DNA from: Neodontobutis hainanensis
Taxonomy: Eukaryota > Chordata > Actinopteri > Gobiiformes > Odontobutidae
NCBI GenBank assembly: GCA_024349245.1
Contig: JALDNG010000015.1
Span: 15,314,001-15,378,000 of the forward strand
DNA: 64,000 bases
Reading direction: 5' to 3'
Shown here in pieces: positions 40,201-50,800 of the stretch. The notes beneath the pieces were generated by a model, which searched no databases, had not been told where the DNA came from, and worked only from the letters and a program-made list of their open reading frames with translations. The position numbers and the translations under genes were made by a program. The stretch's first letter is position 1, and each line of letters starts with the position of its first letter.

Positions 40201-43200
40201 TCCCCATGTGTCCGACACAGCACTTTTGCTAACCCTCATTTCCTGCCTTCAGCCTCCTTGTGGCATCCTCTAATTCCCTGTCTGCACTCTCCTTACTCAT
40301 TCTCTCCATCTCTCAAACTTAGCCAATCGGCGGACAGATTCACCGCTTCATTCATCTTTATATTTGTTCCTCATATTCCATCTTAATCTATTATCTCTGC
40401 TTTACAAATTTCACTAAGCTTCTCGTCTCTTATGTTTTTGTCTCATTTCAATATGCAGCTCACATGTTCAACCCTCTCTTGGTGCCTGCCGTCAGCTCCA
40501 TGCAGCCGGGCTGCAATATTGATTAAGGGGGCAGTACAAAAAGATAAAATCTATATTGGCTTATTTTGCAGGATAGTAATTTATAATACTTAAGGTTTGT
40601 ACCTGAAAATAACATTAACTATTGATGTTTATTGCAAGTCAGCTGCATTGACTCTCGCAGGTCACTTGGAAATCAATTCAAGTAACTTATCGAAATACTA
40701 TTGTAAAACAGGCCAATCGATAAACAAGTGATTTATTACAAGCATTGTAGTCAGTAAACAAATGTAATTTAAAACAAAGAAATCCACTTTCCCATTGCAC
40801 ACAATTTAATTACTATTTAAATTTTAAAAAATTAACAGAAGTAATCAAAAGTTAGTTACAATGGCATGGCAATGTCTGGGGTCGATAATGTATTCGATAC
40901 TAAATAGCTTTTTATGTTTCTTCTCTCACTATTAAGAGCCAATAGTTCTTTGTGCAGTAGAGACCACTAATATTCAGTTTCACATCTGGTAATGAGCCAA
41001 TCTTTCGCCAGAAATCAATTAAAGTTTAGAGAGCGATGTGAAGGTGTTAGTCAATTTAGAGTCGGCTTATTTCATGCACAAAAGGCCTATAATGCCACGG
41101 CCGAATGAGCAGGCTGGCAGATATAGCTCCCAAGAAGAATATTAGCATTTAGATTCACAGCTATTCATCTGTCTGGGAAAGTTATGACTTGAATGAATGG
41201 TGTTTTAATGGTGACGCTGTATTATTTCTGCCTCAGAGCCACCAATGGGTTTACCCTAAAGCAATAAAAAAGCAGCAATGCAAAACTAGTGTAACCAAGT
41301 CTTAGAATCTTTTGATCCCTATTTTAAAAGGCCAGAGAACAGAAAGCATTATAATAGTTTCACAAAGTGTAAACCAACACCTCTGTCTCACTGCATCATT
41401 GCCATAATCATGGAAACAAGTTCTTCTACTCATTAACTGTAAAAGAGTTTCTATAGCAACATTCTAAACAATTAGCACAAGGTAGGTTAGAGAAGAGAAG
41501 AGAGAAGAAGAACTTTATTGTCCCCGTGGGGCAATTGGGTTTTTGGCACAGTCTCAAGGCACTACATGACAACATATAACAAAAACAATACGATGCATTA
41601 CAATACACAAAAAAAACACACACATACATACAAATAAAAATACCATTGGGTCTAACCCTGCCAACTGGACAGCTTATTTTAATTGATTTAACGCCTTAAT
41701 GGCTTGTGGTACAAAAGAAAATTTTGATCTGTTCTTGGTCATGAGACGTTGGCAGAAACGACACCTAGATGGTAATAAATTAAAATGGGATGCTAATGGA
41801 TGTGTGTGGTCGCATACAATGTTATTGGCTTTTTTCAATATTCTGTCCTTGTAAATGTTTTCAATGCTGGGTAATGTTATCCCAAGTAGCTTGCTAGCAG
41901 TAGTGACTGTTTTCCTAATTATGTTTTTCTGAGCTTGTGTGGCATTTCCAAACCAACAAATGATACAGCACGTTAAAACACTTTCAATAAAAGCAGTATA
42001 AAACATCTGAAGCATTTTGTTTTTAACATTAAAAGCAAACAGTTTCTTTAGGAAATACATTCTTTGCTGTGACTTAGTGTGCAGAAGATCAGTTCAAGAG
42101 TCCCATTTCAGTTTGTTGTCCAGTACAATGCCAAGATATTTATAGTTTGTAACGACCTGAATTATCTCCCCATTAATGAAAGTATTGATTGTTTGCTGTG
42201 ACTTTCTAAAATCTCTGGACATTTCTTTGGTCTTAATGGTATTTAGAATTAAGTGTGACTTATTGCACCATTCTAAAAAAGAATCTAAAACTGGCCCATG
42301 ATCTACCTCCTCATCCTGTAGCAGACTCACAAGAGCTGTATCATCCGCATATTTAATAAAATGCCTGTTTTGAAAAGTGCTAGTGCATGAATTTGTATAT
42401 AAAATAAATAATAAAGGAGATAAAACACATCCTTGTGGAGAGCCTATATATGTTATCTTCACATCAGACAGAAACGAACCCACTCTAACCCACTCTAGGT
42501 TAAAAAAATATATATATAAAACATTAATTTTACAAGCTGTAGTGTAAGTGTAAGTGTAAAGAAAATTCAGATTACTGTGCTAGGCTTTAACTGACTATTT
42601 TTATGCTTATGATTATGCTTTTTGTTACCTTGTGTTGTTGAAATTGCTACCATTGTTTTCCTCACTTGTAAGTCGCTTTGGATAAAAGCGTCTGCTAAAT
42701 GACTAAATGTAAAATGCTATCTTTTACCATATATTTTCTACATAAAAGGTACAAAACTAGGAAATAAGTTTGAACCAAAAAGTAATATTACAGAAAGGTT
42801 ATATGAGATAAGCCTTTATTTTCTAAAACCAACTAGTCTTTGAAGATGTATATGCCTACTGACTAACGCATTAAAGTAGGCAAATGCAGCTGCCAACTTG
42901 CAGGGGAATAATAAATACCTTATATATTTGAGTTGTGATGTTATTATTGTTGTTGTAATGGTTGGTTTCTGGCAAGTTATGTGTTCTCGATAGAATGCCC
43001 TGACTCTCACAAATTTCATAGTGTCTTTATGAAACTTGTGAGTATCTTTCAATCCAGGCACAATTTGTCTTGGTGTTGTTCTTTCTGTATCACGTCATCT
43101 AAATGAATTTGACTATGAATTTGTTCTAATACTTTTCAGTCTCCATATTTTAAAAGGTAAAAAATTTAATACAAGCATCAAAGAATTAAAAAAAGGTTAA

Positions 43201-45482
43201 AAGTCAACAGAGAGCACATGTGCGTAAACCGATCTCCTGAATCACAGCCATTGTCTGCTAGTACTTTTGGCATTGCCCCAAGCCGTTACTTGTTACTAAT
43301 TTTTTTAAAGGCTTGAGAAATTGCTTTGAAGAACATATTTACAGCCATGAGGCTAAAGTGAGTTCATGCTCATAAACACACTCTACTCAACAATTCATTT
43401 TGTTGCACTTGTGACTGGTCCAGTGCTTGTGCTGATGACCCAAGCCGAGTTAACACTGAGCATGTGGGCCACCGCAAATGTTACCGTCTTTTCTTCAGGC
43501 AGATCCAGTAAAACAAAATTACTTTGTTTTTTCATCTGTGAAGAAGACTGAAGTTGGGCAAATCAAAACAAGGAGGAATATAACTATTATGTGAGTAATT
43601 AATCTTGTGTATGGTATCAATTGGCTGATCTATACTAGTTTTTAAAAGAGAAAATAATAGACATGGATTCACAACTGCCAAATTGCACATATTAAGGATC
43701 ATTAACAGTCCACATAGCTAATAGCAGAACAACTACATCATATTCTGCCATCTGTTAAGGTCAAACTAGACTCCTCTTGAGGCACATATTTTCAGTGAAT
43801 GTATACAAAAGGATTCAAACAAGGGCATTTACAGTATGTGCACTTACCAGGGAAATCAAGGTCAAATGATAATGACTGAATTAACCTGAGCACAGGCTAA
43901 ATAGTGCTACTCAGCCTATGTCAACATAGCTTTAAATGCACGTCTATCATGTAAATGTGGTTGTTAGTCTGAACACATTAGCATGTGTGGTTTGTTGTGG
44001 TTTCCTCAGCATAAAGACTGCCTTTGCTTTCCAAAACAAAGAGCAAACATTACTGTGGATCAAAGCACATTCTGCACCAAGAGTCTGTTCTGTTTCTCTG
44101 TTCTCTGTTTCTGTTCTGACAAAAATACTGCCAGAGTCATAGAAATGCTGATAACCAAACATCTGAGCAATATTGAATGTAATGTTTATCTATTCAAAAA
44201 ATAACTTTCTCTTCTGAACTCTGAGCTGGCAAAAAAAAACCTGTGGCAGTAAACAGTACAATCGTGAATATTTCAGATATAGGAAACTTAAAAGATGTAT
44301 ATAATAAACCTGTACATTACAGACAGCTGTAACTGAAATGAGCAAACAAGTGAACATATAGTTTACAATAGGCCTACTAATATGCAACACCAATATCTGA
44401 CACTGAATATAATACATATTAACAATAATTATTTTTAAGCAACCTGTAATAGCCATTGCAATATAATGTTATCCAATTCACATGTTTTGAGTTTGAATCA
44501 ATAAAATGCAATATGAACTCCCCAAAAACCACATGCCTAGAATTGACTTTTCATAATACCAGAATCGGTGCCATTTTAGTAAGGCTTAGGGTATCATTAC
44601 ATGTGTTACATTCATTATATAACCTAGGTTATAACATGTTACAACAGGCCTTATTGAGGAGCTTTTATGAGTGGGCTGCAGGTGTGTGGGTATTCCAGTA
44701 TATTCTGGCATCCAACAGAGAGCTGCCCCCAGGCCGGCTGCACGGTTGGTAGTCTTTTCAGACTGCTCCAATAGCAAGATGCCATGAAGTGAGCCCCCTC
44801 TCGCCTCTCCGAGTCACATCCACACTACAGAACCACTGCGCTGCACGCCTCCTCGCAACATTCAAGCCGGGGACTCATACCACCCCCTTTTACAAATATT
44901 CTTGTGTCAAAACACTAATCATGGCGTTATGTGCACACAATACATAACCAAACGGTGCGTCACTCGTCAGTCTAGTGCAAAGGAGTAGGCTAATAGAGAT
45001 TGGCTGTCACATCTGTCAAAATTGCTAAGCAACCTGCAAAATCAATCAGGAGGTCACGAGTGCTTGAGCCTAATATAAATTAATGTTCATGGTTATACTG
45101 GGGATTTGCAGAAAATACTGACATTCTGACTGTCCAATATTAGCATTTGTCAAGTAGGCTATAGTGACAAGCTGAGATCCACTTTCATCAATGAAAGTGA
45201 GATTGTAAATGCTTTTCCATTATGCCAACTTTGCGCACATCTTAATATTTTATCCGTGAGATGAACACACACGCCCCTTACATATGCTTCAACCACCACC
45301 GTTTTCACAATAGAGCCAGCATCTTGTGAAGAAGGACCGCTGTCAACAAACCAAACCCCGGCAAATAGCTTTAACGTTACTTTCACTCTACAACATAACC
45401 GCCGCCGCCCCGCTTACCTCCGACTGTTACCCGTTTTGTCTTTCTTCCCCTTCGGCCTTCTCTTTCTGGCCTGTATGGCCAT
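5869..45482 (-). CDS. srpk2: SRPK2, SR-protein-specific serine/threonine kinase
   Basis: SRPKs phosphorylate RS domains of splicing factors. Minus-strand coding exons, 5' to 3': 45418-45482 (or alternative 33293-33330), 17336-17487, 16225-16333, 14785-14872, 14405-14492, 14207-14313, 13408-13573, 12366-12391, 11796-12117, 9993-10856, 9709-9809, 9473-9580, 9317-9386, then 8303-8395 or 7946-8038, then 5869-6053. The model stays in frame and encodes 847 residues from the distal start, or 838 from the internal start. Visible parts: Pro-rich N-terminus, EEEILGSDDEEQEDPADYCKG, VAMK (K117), HTDIKPEN (D221), a long acidic spacer (about residues 268-662), the SRPK-type DLG (D689) and the terminal HPWLNS. 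The KPWSLFDVLVEKYGW and DRSRTVSSSSTGD motifs match SRPK2 rather than SRPK1. DRSRT corresponds, as I recall, to the Akt site region of human SRPK2. The adjacency to pus7 matches human. It is longer than human SRPK2 (688) because of the spacer. Confidence 0.93.
7946..8038 (-). CDS. srpk2: srpk2 alternative exon 14a (SRPK1-like version)
   Basis: This 93-nt exon encodes 31 residues starting DHIALIMELLGKVPRK and ending GKYSREFFSKK. It enters and leaves in phase 1, exactly like exon 14b. The donor is G|GTAAAC. The acceptor is GGGCAG|AC, preceded by a GT-rich rather than pyrimidine-rich tract, which suggests a weak, regulated site. The residues resemble the human SRPK1 block (DHIALIIELLGKVPRK). It lies between exon 14b and the last exon. 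The alternative, that it is a dead duplicate, is unlikely because frame, splice sites and kinase-conserved residues are intact. Confidence 0.82.
8303..8395 (-). CDS. srpk2: srpk2 alternative exon 14b (SRPK2-like version)
   Basis: This 93-nt exon encodes DHIAHIIELLGCIPRHFA, ending GKYSREFFNRR, almost identical to the human SRPK2 block. It is phase 1 in and phase 1 out. The acceptor has a strong pyrimidine tract and TGTAG|AC; the donor is G|GTAGCA. It lies 264 bp upstream, in transcription order, of exon 14a and encodes the same position in the protein. It is probably the default exon of the pair. Confidence 0.88.
9993..10856 (-). CDS. srpk2: srpk2 exon 10, long acidic spacer exon
   Basis: This single 864-nt exon (phase 1/1) encodes 288 residues of the spacer that splits the SRPK kinase domain. 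Its first half is extremely acidic, with several Glu runs including one of about eleven. Its second half is Pro/Ser-rich and holds YEKLNGELTETG, similar to YEQFNGELPNG in human SRPK2, and DRSRTVSSSSTGD near the end. In SRPKs the spacer controls localisation and chaperone binding. The Ser/Leu-rich reading frames on the + strand over this exon are shadows of its GAG/GAA codons. Confidence 0.9.
12303..12327. repeat. Short GT-rich simple repeat
   Basis: A (GT)n tract lies about 40 bp from the srpk2 microexon, in the intron between it and exon 9. It is seen directly; no function is assigned. Confidence 0.6.
12366..12391 (-). CDS. srpk2: srpk2 26-nt microexon
   Basis: This microexon has CTGTCAG before it and GTGAGT after it. 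With the phase-1 G from the previous exon it encodes VSTAPQLKP, matching VSTAPQQKP of human SRPK2 just before GKISKNKKKK. Incoming phase 1 and outgoing phase 0 mean that skipping it would shift the frame. Confidence 0.87.
17195..17226. repeat. (CAA)n trinucleotide repeat
   Basis: About ten tandem CAA/AAC units lie about 110 bp downstream, in transcription order, of srpk2 exon 2, inside intron 2. The repeat is seen directly. Confidence 0.8.
17488..22380. other. srpk2 intron 1, 3' part: no gene seen
   Basis: This is AT-rich intronic sequence upstream of exon 2. It contains a short (AAAGT)n tract at about 18152-18173, poly-T/poly-A runs and a few CA repeats (19130-19160). I found no coding exon, RNA gene or recognisable transposon. 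Short open frames here lack splice context and family similarity. Confidence 0.6.
22609..22639. promoter_or_regulatory. CRE plus TATA promoter-like module in srpk2 intron 1
   Basis: A perfect palindromic CRE (TGACGTCA, 22609-22616) lies 16 bp before TATATAA (22633-22639). This spacing resembles cAMP-responsive TATA promoters. The surrounding 22400-22660 is more GC-rich than the flanks. On the + strand it would start a transcript antisense to srpk2. Read on the - strand (TATATAGG) it could drive an srpk2 isoform, but I found no minus-strand first exon that joins exon 2 in frame. It could also be an enhancer. Confidence 0.4.
22700..32090. other. srpk2 intron 1, middle part: no gene seen
   Basis: This is a long AT-rich intronic stretch. 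A second perfect CRE-type palindrome (TGACGTCA) occurs near 24404. No exon, structural RNA or clear transposon was recognised. The 170-codon open frame at 27130-27642 (+) is low-complexity, ends without splice context and resembles no family I know. Confidence 0.55.
32095..32176 (+). mobile_element. Fragment of a non-LTR retroelement 3' end
   Basis: The stretch around GCTGGGATAGGCTCCAG and CGGGACAAAGCGGTAGAAAATG, followed by (GAAT)n, has the form of a very common teleost retroelement 3' terminus that ends in a short tandem repeat. Only about 80 bp remains. The family is recalled from general experience, so the exact clade is uncertain. Confidence 0.6.
33293..33330 (-). CDS. srpk2: srpk2 alternative first coding exon (MSVNSEK type)
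   Basis: On the minus strand this exon reads MSVNSEKSSSPE plus AG, with donor AG|GTAAAG. It joins exon 2 in the correct phase to give MSVNSEKSSSPERPETQQK. The main human SRPK2 isoform starts MSVNSEKSSSSERPEPQQK, so this is clearly the orthologous internal first exon. It lies 12 kb downstream of the distal first exon and needs its own promoter. The longer minus-strand open frame crossing this place reads a different frame and is not real. Confidence 0.9.
33331..33920 (-). promoter_or_regulatory. srpk2: Probable internal srpk2 promoter and 5'UTR
   Basis: This region lies directly upstream (minus strand) of the MSVNSEK exon. It is clearly more GC-rich than the surrounding intron, with pyrimidine-rich CCTCCTCC/CTTCCTTCT tracts and no repeats. 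The promoter role is inferred from the first exon it precedes; no TATA box was identified. Confidence 0.45.
34209..34243. repeat. (GT)n microsatellite
   Basis: About 16 GT units upstream of the internal srpk2 promoter region, within intron 1. Seen directly. Confidence 0.85.
34250..39580. other. srpk2 intron 1 between promoters: no gene seen
   Basis: AT-rich intronic sequence with short A/T and GT tracts. No exon with family similarity, RNA gene or transposon was recognised. Confidence 0.55.
39585..39802 (-). mobile_element. tRNA-derived SINE
   Basis: On the minus strand the 5' end reads as a tRNA-like head: ACTCAGTGGGTAGAGC (A box) and then GGCTCGATCCC (B box). This is followed by a body containing CTTGGGCAAGACACTTAACC and a tail with CAAAGCGCTTTGAGTGCC ending in AAAAGTGCGATATAAATA. 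This is the layout of a widespread fish SINE. The internal pol III promoter looks largely intact. The insertion is in srpk2 intron 1, in the same orientation as the gene. I did not define target-site duplications. Confidence 0.75.
41490..42495 (-). mobile_element. 5'-truncated LINE (L2/CR1-like) with reverse transcriptase remnant
   Basis: The minus strand encodes the C-terminal half of a LINE reverse transcriptase: GSPQGCVLSPLL, the catalytic YADDTALV motif, then KYLGIVLDNKLKWDS. One frame continues past a TGA (about 42094-42096) into a typical C-terminal region with CIICWFGN and THPLASHFNLLPSRCR. The 3' end has CCCCACGGGGACAATAAAG followed by a TTC/TCT-rich tail. A 7-bp TAGGTTA occurs at both edges (41483-41489 and 42496-42502), a possible target-site duplication. 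The element lacks its N-terminal half and endonuclease and has at least one stop, so it is inactive. Confidence 0.85.
42541..42560. repeat. Short (TGTAAG)n repeat
   Basis: Three to four near-perfect tandem TGTAAG units between the LINE and the adjacent SINE tail. Seen directly. Confidence 0.6.
42590..42712 (+). mobile_element. SINE 3' tail fragment
   Basis: Contains TGTAAGTCGCTTTGGATAAA and GCGTCTGCTAAATGACTAAA, the strongly conserved 3' tail shared by several fish SINEs and their partner LINEs. The tRNA head is missing or unrecognisable. It lies about 90 bp from the LINE remnant. Family assignment is from general knowledge of teleost repeats. Confidence 0.7.
42713..45417. other. srpk2 intron 1, 5' part: no gene seen
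   Basis: AT-rich sequence becoming more GC-rich near the distal first exon (44690-44880). No exon or repeat family was recognised. Confidence 0.5.
45418..45482 (-). CDS. srpk2: srpk2 distal first coding exon (MAIQARK type)
   Basis: On the minus strand this exon reads MAIQARKRRPKGKKDKTGNS, then R and the first two bases of the next codon, with donor AG|GTAAGC. It joins exon 2 in phase. The peptide is similar to LQARKKRTKAKKDK near the N-terminus of human SRPK1, so this basic N-terminus appears to be an old SRPK feature kept as an alternative start. The upstream 45483-45850 is GC-rich with CAG/CTG clusters and is the likely promoter and 5'UTR. Confidence 0.85.
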
Positions 45483-46113
45483 CACTATCGGGGCGAGGTT
45501 AGGTTTATCCATGGGGATTAGTGAAGTCCAAGTCCGGGGAAGGGTGCAGAAAGCACGGGGGAGAGAGAAAACACATCATCAGCTTTTTAAAGCTGGATCA
45601 TTACCGACGTTTAGCATGTCCTGGCAAACTATCGACTTGCATAACTTTTATTTTGAATACTACAAAACTTCATGCTAGCCAAGTTGATGTCTGGGTAATA
45701 CACACCTTTCCTGGAGCTCATTGTGCCTCCTCTTGCCCTCAGCGGGAACAGGCAGCTCGGCAGCAGCAGCAGCCGGTTCCTCTTTGCTCTCGGTCCCCCT
45801 CGTAGACACACAAACACGGCTCACACACAGAGCTAGGCTAAATCCAGTGCTGCCTTTCCGTAGGTTTGGAACAACGCAACAGCTCCCCCTGTCGTTCCAA
45901 GTAAGGTAACAGCTGTGCACAATTTGGGCCGAGTTGGTTAACTAAGAAACACTTCCTTTTATATAACTTCGAATATGCTGTAATTATTTTGTGTTTTATG
46001 GTTAGTGTTCCCAACAACACAACATGGTCTCGACATTTATTTAATTTTTCCACTGATGACTCAAACATAGACTTGACGGCAGTATGAAGATAGGAATTTT
46101 GTGTCTTTATTTA

Positions 46114-46215
<102 letters not shown>

Positions 46216-46692
46216 TTACGGGCCGTCACGTGATCGTGTATACTGATCGGTATACTGACGAAAACATTGGCCGGAAATTGTTCCTCATATCGGGAAACAC
46301 ACTTATTTGCTGCACATTTAGACGGCATTACTATAGCCTCACATTCTCAAACGTGCTTTTCACCATAAAAAATCTGCCTTTGAACCCCTGAACTCACTTT
46401 ACAGCAACAAACCAGTAAGTGAAAGATTAAGCTTAGGGTTTGTTTCGTATTCCCTGACAAATAAAAAATTTCAAGGTAGGAAGGCACACAAAACAAAGGT
46501 GGTGCCATCTGTGTTTGTTTTGTAATATCGGTATTTTTTTTTACTTCAATAACTGAACTACACGGTCGCTGCTAGTTGCCATAGAAGCTGTGTGGTCCAG
46601 CCCTTATACCCATATACATACATATAACCATAGACATACAGCCGTTGATATGTTTATCAAATGATTGATGGAAATTTTATCCAGTCATGCGA

Positions 46693-46800
46693 GAGTGGGC
46701 GGGCTTACTGATGGAACTGTTTCCGGAACTAAAGAGCACAGAACCCCTAGCACACGTGTGGCAAAGTGGAGTTTGTTGTCTCCCGTACGCTTCTGAGTCT
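46693..46800 (+). promoter_or_regulatory. pus7: pus7 promoter and untranslated first exon
   Basis: A GC-box (GGGCGGG) and an ETS-type TTTCCGGAA lie just before a short predicted non-coding first exon ending AACGCAG|GTGGGA near 46812. The coding exon follows after an intron, and an acceptor CTTAG lies shortly before the ATG at 47226. No TATA box is seen. The exact start site and the untranslated exon are inferred. Confidence 0.4.
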
Positions 46801-47225
46801 TACCAAACGCAGGTGGGAAAAATGTTTTGAAGATAATGAATTTTGTGTTTTTGATCTATATTGTTTAAGCCTTATTCACGCTGTCTTGCTGTTTGGCCTG
46901 AAATAAAGTGACAATGCATTTGCGCTAGCAGCTTTGCTAACTACCCTGAAGTTATATGATAATCTGCAAGATGCTCTATGCTGTACAGTTTAAGTTGTTT
47001 CTTCGTTTAGTTTCTCACTGAGAGTGTGGACTTTCAAAACGTCTCTGCAAGTGATCTGGCAGCCAAGATTGTACCAGTACGAAACACCTTATTTTTTACT
47101 TCAGTTCTATAAAAAGTGAGTAAACACAAGGCGATTTGTACATCAAACAAATGACAGAGGGATTCTAGTGTAATCCGTCCAGAGCTTGAACTAAACGCAA
47201 AATTCTCTGTCTTAGCTTGGTTCTG

Positions 47226-47822
47226 ATGGCTGAATCAGAACCAGTCCCACTGGTCGGTGAAAAGAGAGGACCCCCAGAGGATGACAATAAAGAGGCAAAT
47301 TCAAAAAGACCAAAGGTTGATATTGATCATGAGAATGGTGGTGGCCCTCCCCAACCAGATGAGATAGAGGAGACAGCTGGCGATGCAAGCGATGAAGAGG
47401 ATGAGAGTGAGACCTTTGCAAATATGATGAAACATGGGCTGACCGAGGTGGATGTTGGCATCACCAAGTATGTGAGTGACCATGAGGGATTCTCGGGAAT
47501 CTTGAAGGAGAGGTTAGTCAACTTTTTTTTACACATTGTAGGTTTAAATAGTTAAATGTTATTATTTTCCTAAACAGTTTATGTGGTTATGTTGTGATTT
47601 GTGCACAGATATTCAGATTTTGTGGTTCATGAAATCAACAAACAAGGCAAGATTGTGCATTTAGATGACCTTTCTATTCCTCCAGACATAGAGGTACTGT
47701 TTAGTGCGGTTCATTTGCAAGCCTTAATGTCGCTCCTAGTATGGCAAGCTCTAGAAATTAAATTTAGGTTGCATGTGTTATTGCTTTACATTTTAAGCTA
47801 CATTGTGTGTGTGTGTGTGTGT

Positions 47823-47879
<57 letters not shown>

Positions 47880-50800
47880 GTGTTTTCTCTTTGTTAGGAT
47901 ACCCCAGAAGCTCCACAGGAACCAACTGAATCTGATGTGCTGACTGATGAACAGAAAACACAGCTCGGGGAGTTACAGCTTTTCAAGAACAAAGAGGGTA
48001 GTGTTTCTATAGAAGTGAGTGTGATCTGATCCCATTATGACATTACATAAAGATCTTGGTAAAGTTCAAATTAACTTTTCCCACTCTTGATTTCTGTAGG
48101 TAATGGATGATACAAAAGAGAAACGGACTTTAGTCCACAAAGCTATCAAGACTCAGTTTCCTGGTCTGGAGACAAAGACTGAGGATAATGAAGGGCGCAA
48201 GTTTATAGTGGCTTACCATGTTGCTGGGAAGAAAGCTTTGGCAGGTATGTTGAAGAGGGACAAAGCCAGATATCTTTTTAAACAAACAAAACTCCTCAAT
48301 AATGTGGGGAAAAAATGCATGTGGTCACAACAAGTATAAAAAAAAACAGGATGCATGTGCATGATTTGAATTATTATTATTTATTCATTTATGACTGTTT
48401 TAGTAATGCCATGGTAATATCAAATTCATTACACACTTTAAAATGCAAGTGAAGCACAGATACTTGCTTCATGCCTTCAGTAGACCCTCAACACGTGATT
48501 TAATTTCTTCACTTTTAAACTAAAGCATGCAGACGGTCCAGTACCCTAACAATCCATCTGACAATCCATAAGCATCTTTTCTTTAGTAAGAGTATTATAT
48601 AATGTTATTCTATCCTCCTTTTGCTGTTCTCTGGTGGATAGAGGTCAAAACAACGGCAGGTAAGAAATAGTACTCAATATAGCACAAATAAAGTGCTTAA
48701 AACATAAGCTTAGCAACAAAAAATGTGGAGATGTAACACTTTCAATATTAGACAATGCAAGAAAACTATGATGAAACCTGTTGGTTATATTTGGAGTATC
48801 AATTGTTATGCAAGCTAGATTTTCTGTGCTCTGGAGAGATGTGTACTTAACGGTGAATTATAAATTTATACTTTGTGGCTTTTGGTAATGCATCTATTTC
48901 TGTGTCGATAAAAGCACCAAGAAAACATTTCTGGCCCAAAAATCGTGGAAGTTTCTGCCACTTTGTCTTGTACAAGGAGAACAAGGACACTATGGATGCC
49001 ATCAACCTCCTTTCAAAGTTCCTCAGGTTTGAGTCTGAAACTACTTTCAGTCCACTAATTCAGATAGTTGGTGGCTTTCTTTTGAACTTCTGTCTCTCTG
49101 TCTAGGCTCAAACCCAATTTGTTTTCCTACATGGGAACCAAGGACAAGAGAGCCGTTACTGTGCAGGAGATTGCAGTACTTAAGTGAGTGTGTAAAGCAG
49201 TTTGCAAATCCCCCATTTAATTGGGTTAGCCAATTTCTTACGTATAAAATTGTAAATACTGTGACTTTGTTGCATATTTCCAAAGCAAAAATGTGGGTAA
49301 ATCATTTAATTGCAATAAAATAAAATTTACTTTTTCATAGGACAACAGCTGAGAGACTGTCTCACCTTAACAAGTGCCTCATGAACCTCAAGCTTGGAAA
49401 CTTTAGCTACAAGAATCACCCTCTTAAGCTGGGAGAGCTGCAAGGAAACCACTTCACAGTAATCCTCCGGTTAGTGGAACATACTGTTAGTGTTGTGCCT
49501 AATTGCACTGGTTTATTGTGGATGCTGGCTGATTAACTGTTCCACCACTCAATGCTTTATTAACCTCATAATATAAAAAATTATTGTTCTAGTAAACCTT
49601 ATTTTTAAGTGAAGTAATGATTATTTTATATTTTGGCTTTATATTTAATCATGTAATTATTGGTTTACCATTTCAGAAACATTACAGGTACAGATGACCA
49701 GGTCAGTCAGGCCATGGCTTCTCTACAAAAGACGGGTTTCATTAACTACTATGGCATGCAGCGCTTTGGGACCACAGCTGTTCCTACACATCACATTGGC
49801 AGGTAAGGTTATACAATTAATCAAATTACATTTACCTGAATATACTGTGTCAGCTTTATGGCAGGACAATAATGTGTTCTTAGGGCCATTCTGAAAAATG
49901 ACTGGAAGGAGGTGGTGGATTTGATCCTTAAACCTCGCCCTGGAGGTAATAAACTATTTTGATTTTCCTAATTTCTTTCTCTAATGTAATCTCTAAAATA
50001 TCTAATATTTTTTTATTTTTTTACTGCTTTGTTTGGTGTATACATCAGCGGAGAAAGAATTCCTGGTTCGATGTAGGGAAGAGTGGGCAAAGACTCATGA
50101 CCCAGAGGCAGCCTTAAAAAAGCTGCCCAACAAGCGCTGTGTTGAGGGCCAACTTCTGCGCGGCCTGTCCATGTATGGCAAGAAAAACATTGTCACTGCA
50201 TTTGGCCTGGTTAGTTTAAAAGATCCTCGCAATAAAATATTTTATGAGCTGGTTCTCTAAGTTTTTTGCTAAAGGTCTTGTAAATTTTTTCCAGATCCCT
50301 CGTAACAACCGCCTAATGTACATCCACAGCTACCAGAGTGTGGTGTGGAACACAATGGTGAGTCGGAGGATTGAGGCTTTTGGACTAAAGGCTGTGGAGG
50401 GCGATCTGGTGCTAAGACAAAGTAAATTTGATATATTTTACAGGTGTCCTGATTACATTACAATAGATTAAATGTAATTATAAATAACTTCAACAGGATA
50501 GTTAATTTTTTTTTTTCACTAATATGTAAAGCCACAGCTCACGTGCTGACCGCTGAAGAGGCAGAGAACCACAGCATTCATGACATTGTGATGCCTCTTC
50601 CCGGGTTTGATGTCATCTACCCTTCACACCATGGTAAGAAGTGGCACTGTGTAAATGACACCTCTTTTACATTTGTAGTTAAACTTATAGATGTGACAAA
50701 AAACAGAGGGTGGTTTAACACCCCTAGGGCTGTTGCACCAAGCGAGTTAAACAAAGTGTAAGTTGACAAAATCTAACATCATTTGTTTCCTAATGCTAGT

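Noticed and set aside
47601..47897. + strand frame ending in a VCVCVC run
   Set aside because: It is pus7 exon 2 read through into the GT microsatellite of intron 2, not a separate protein.
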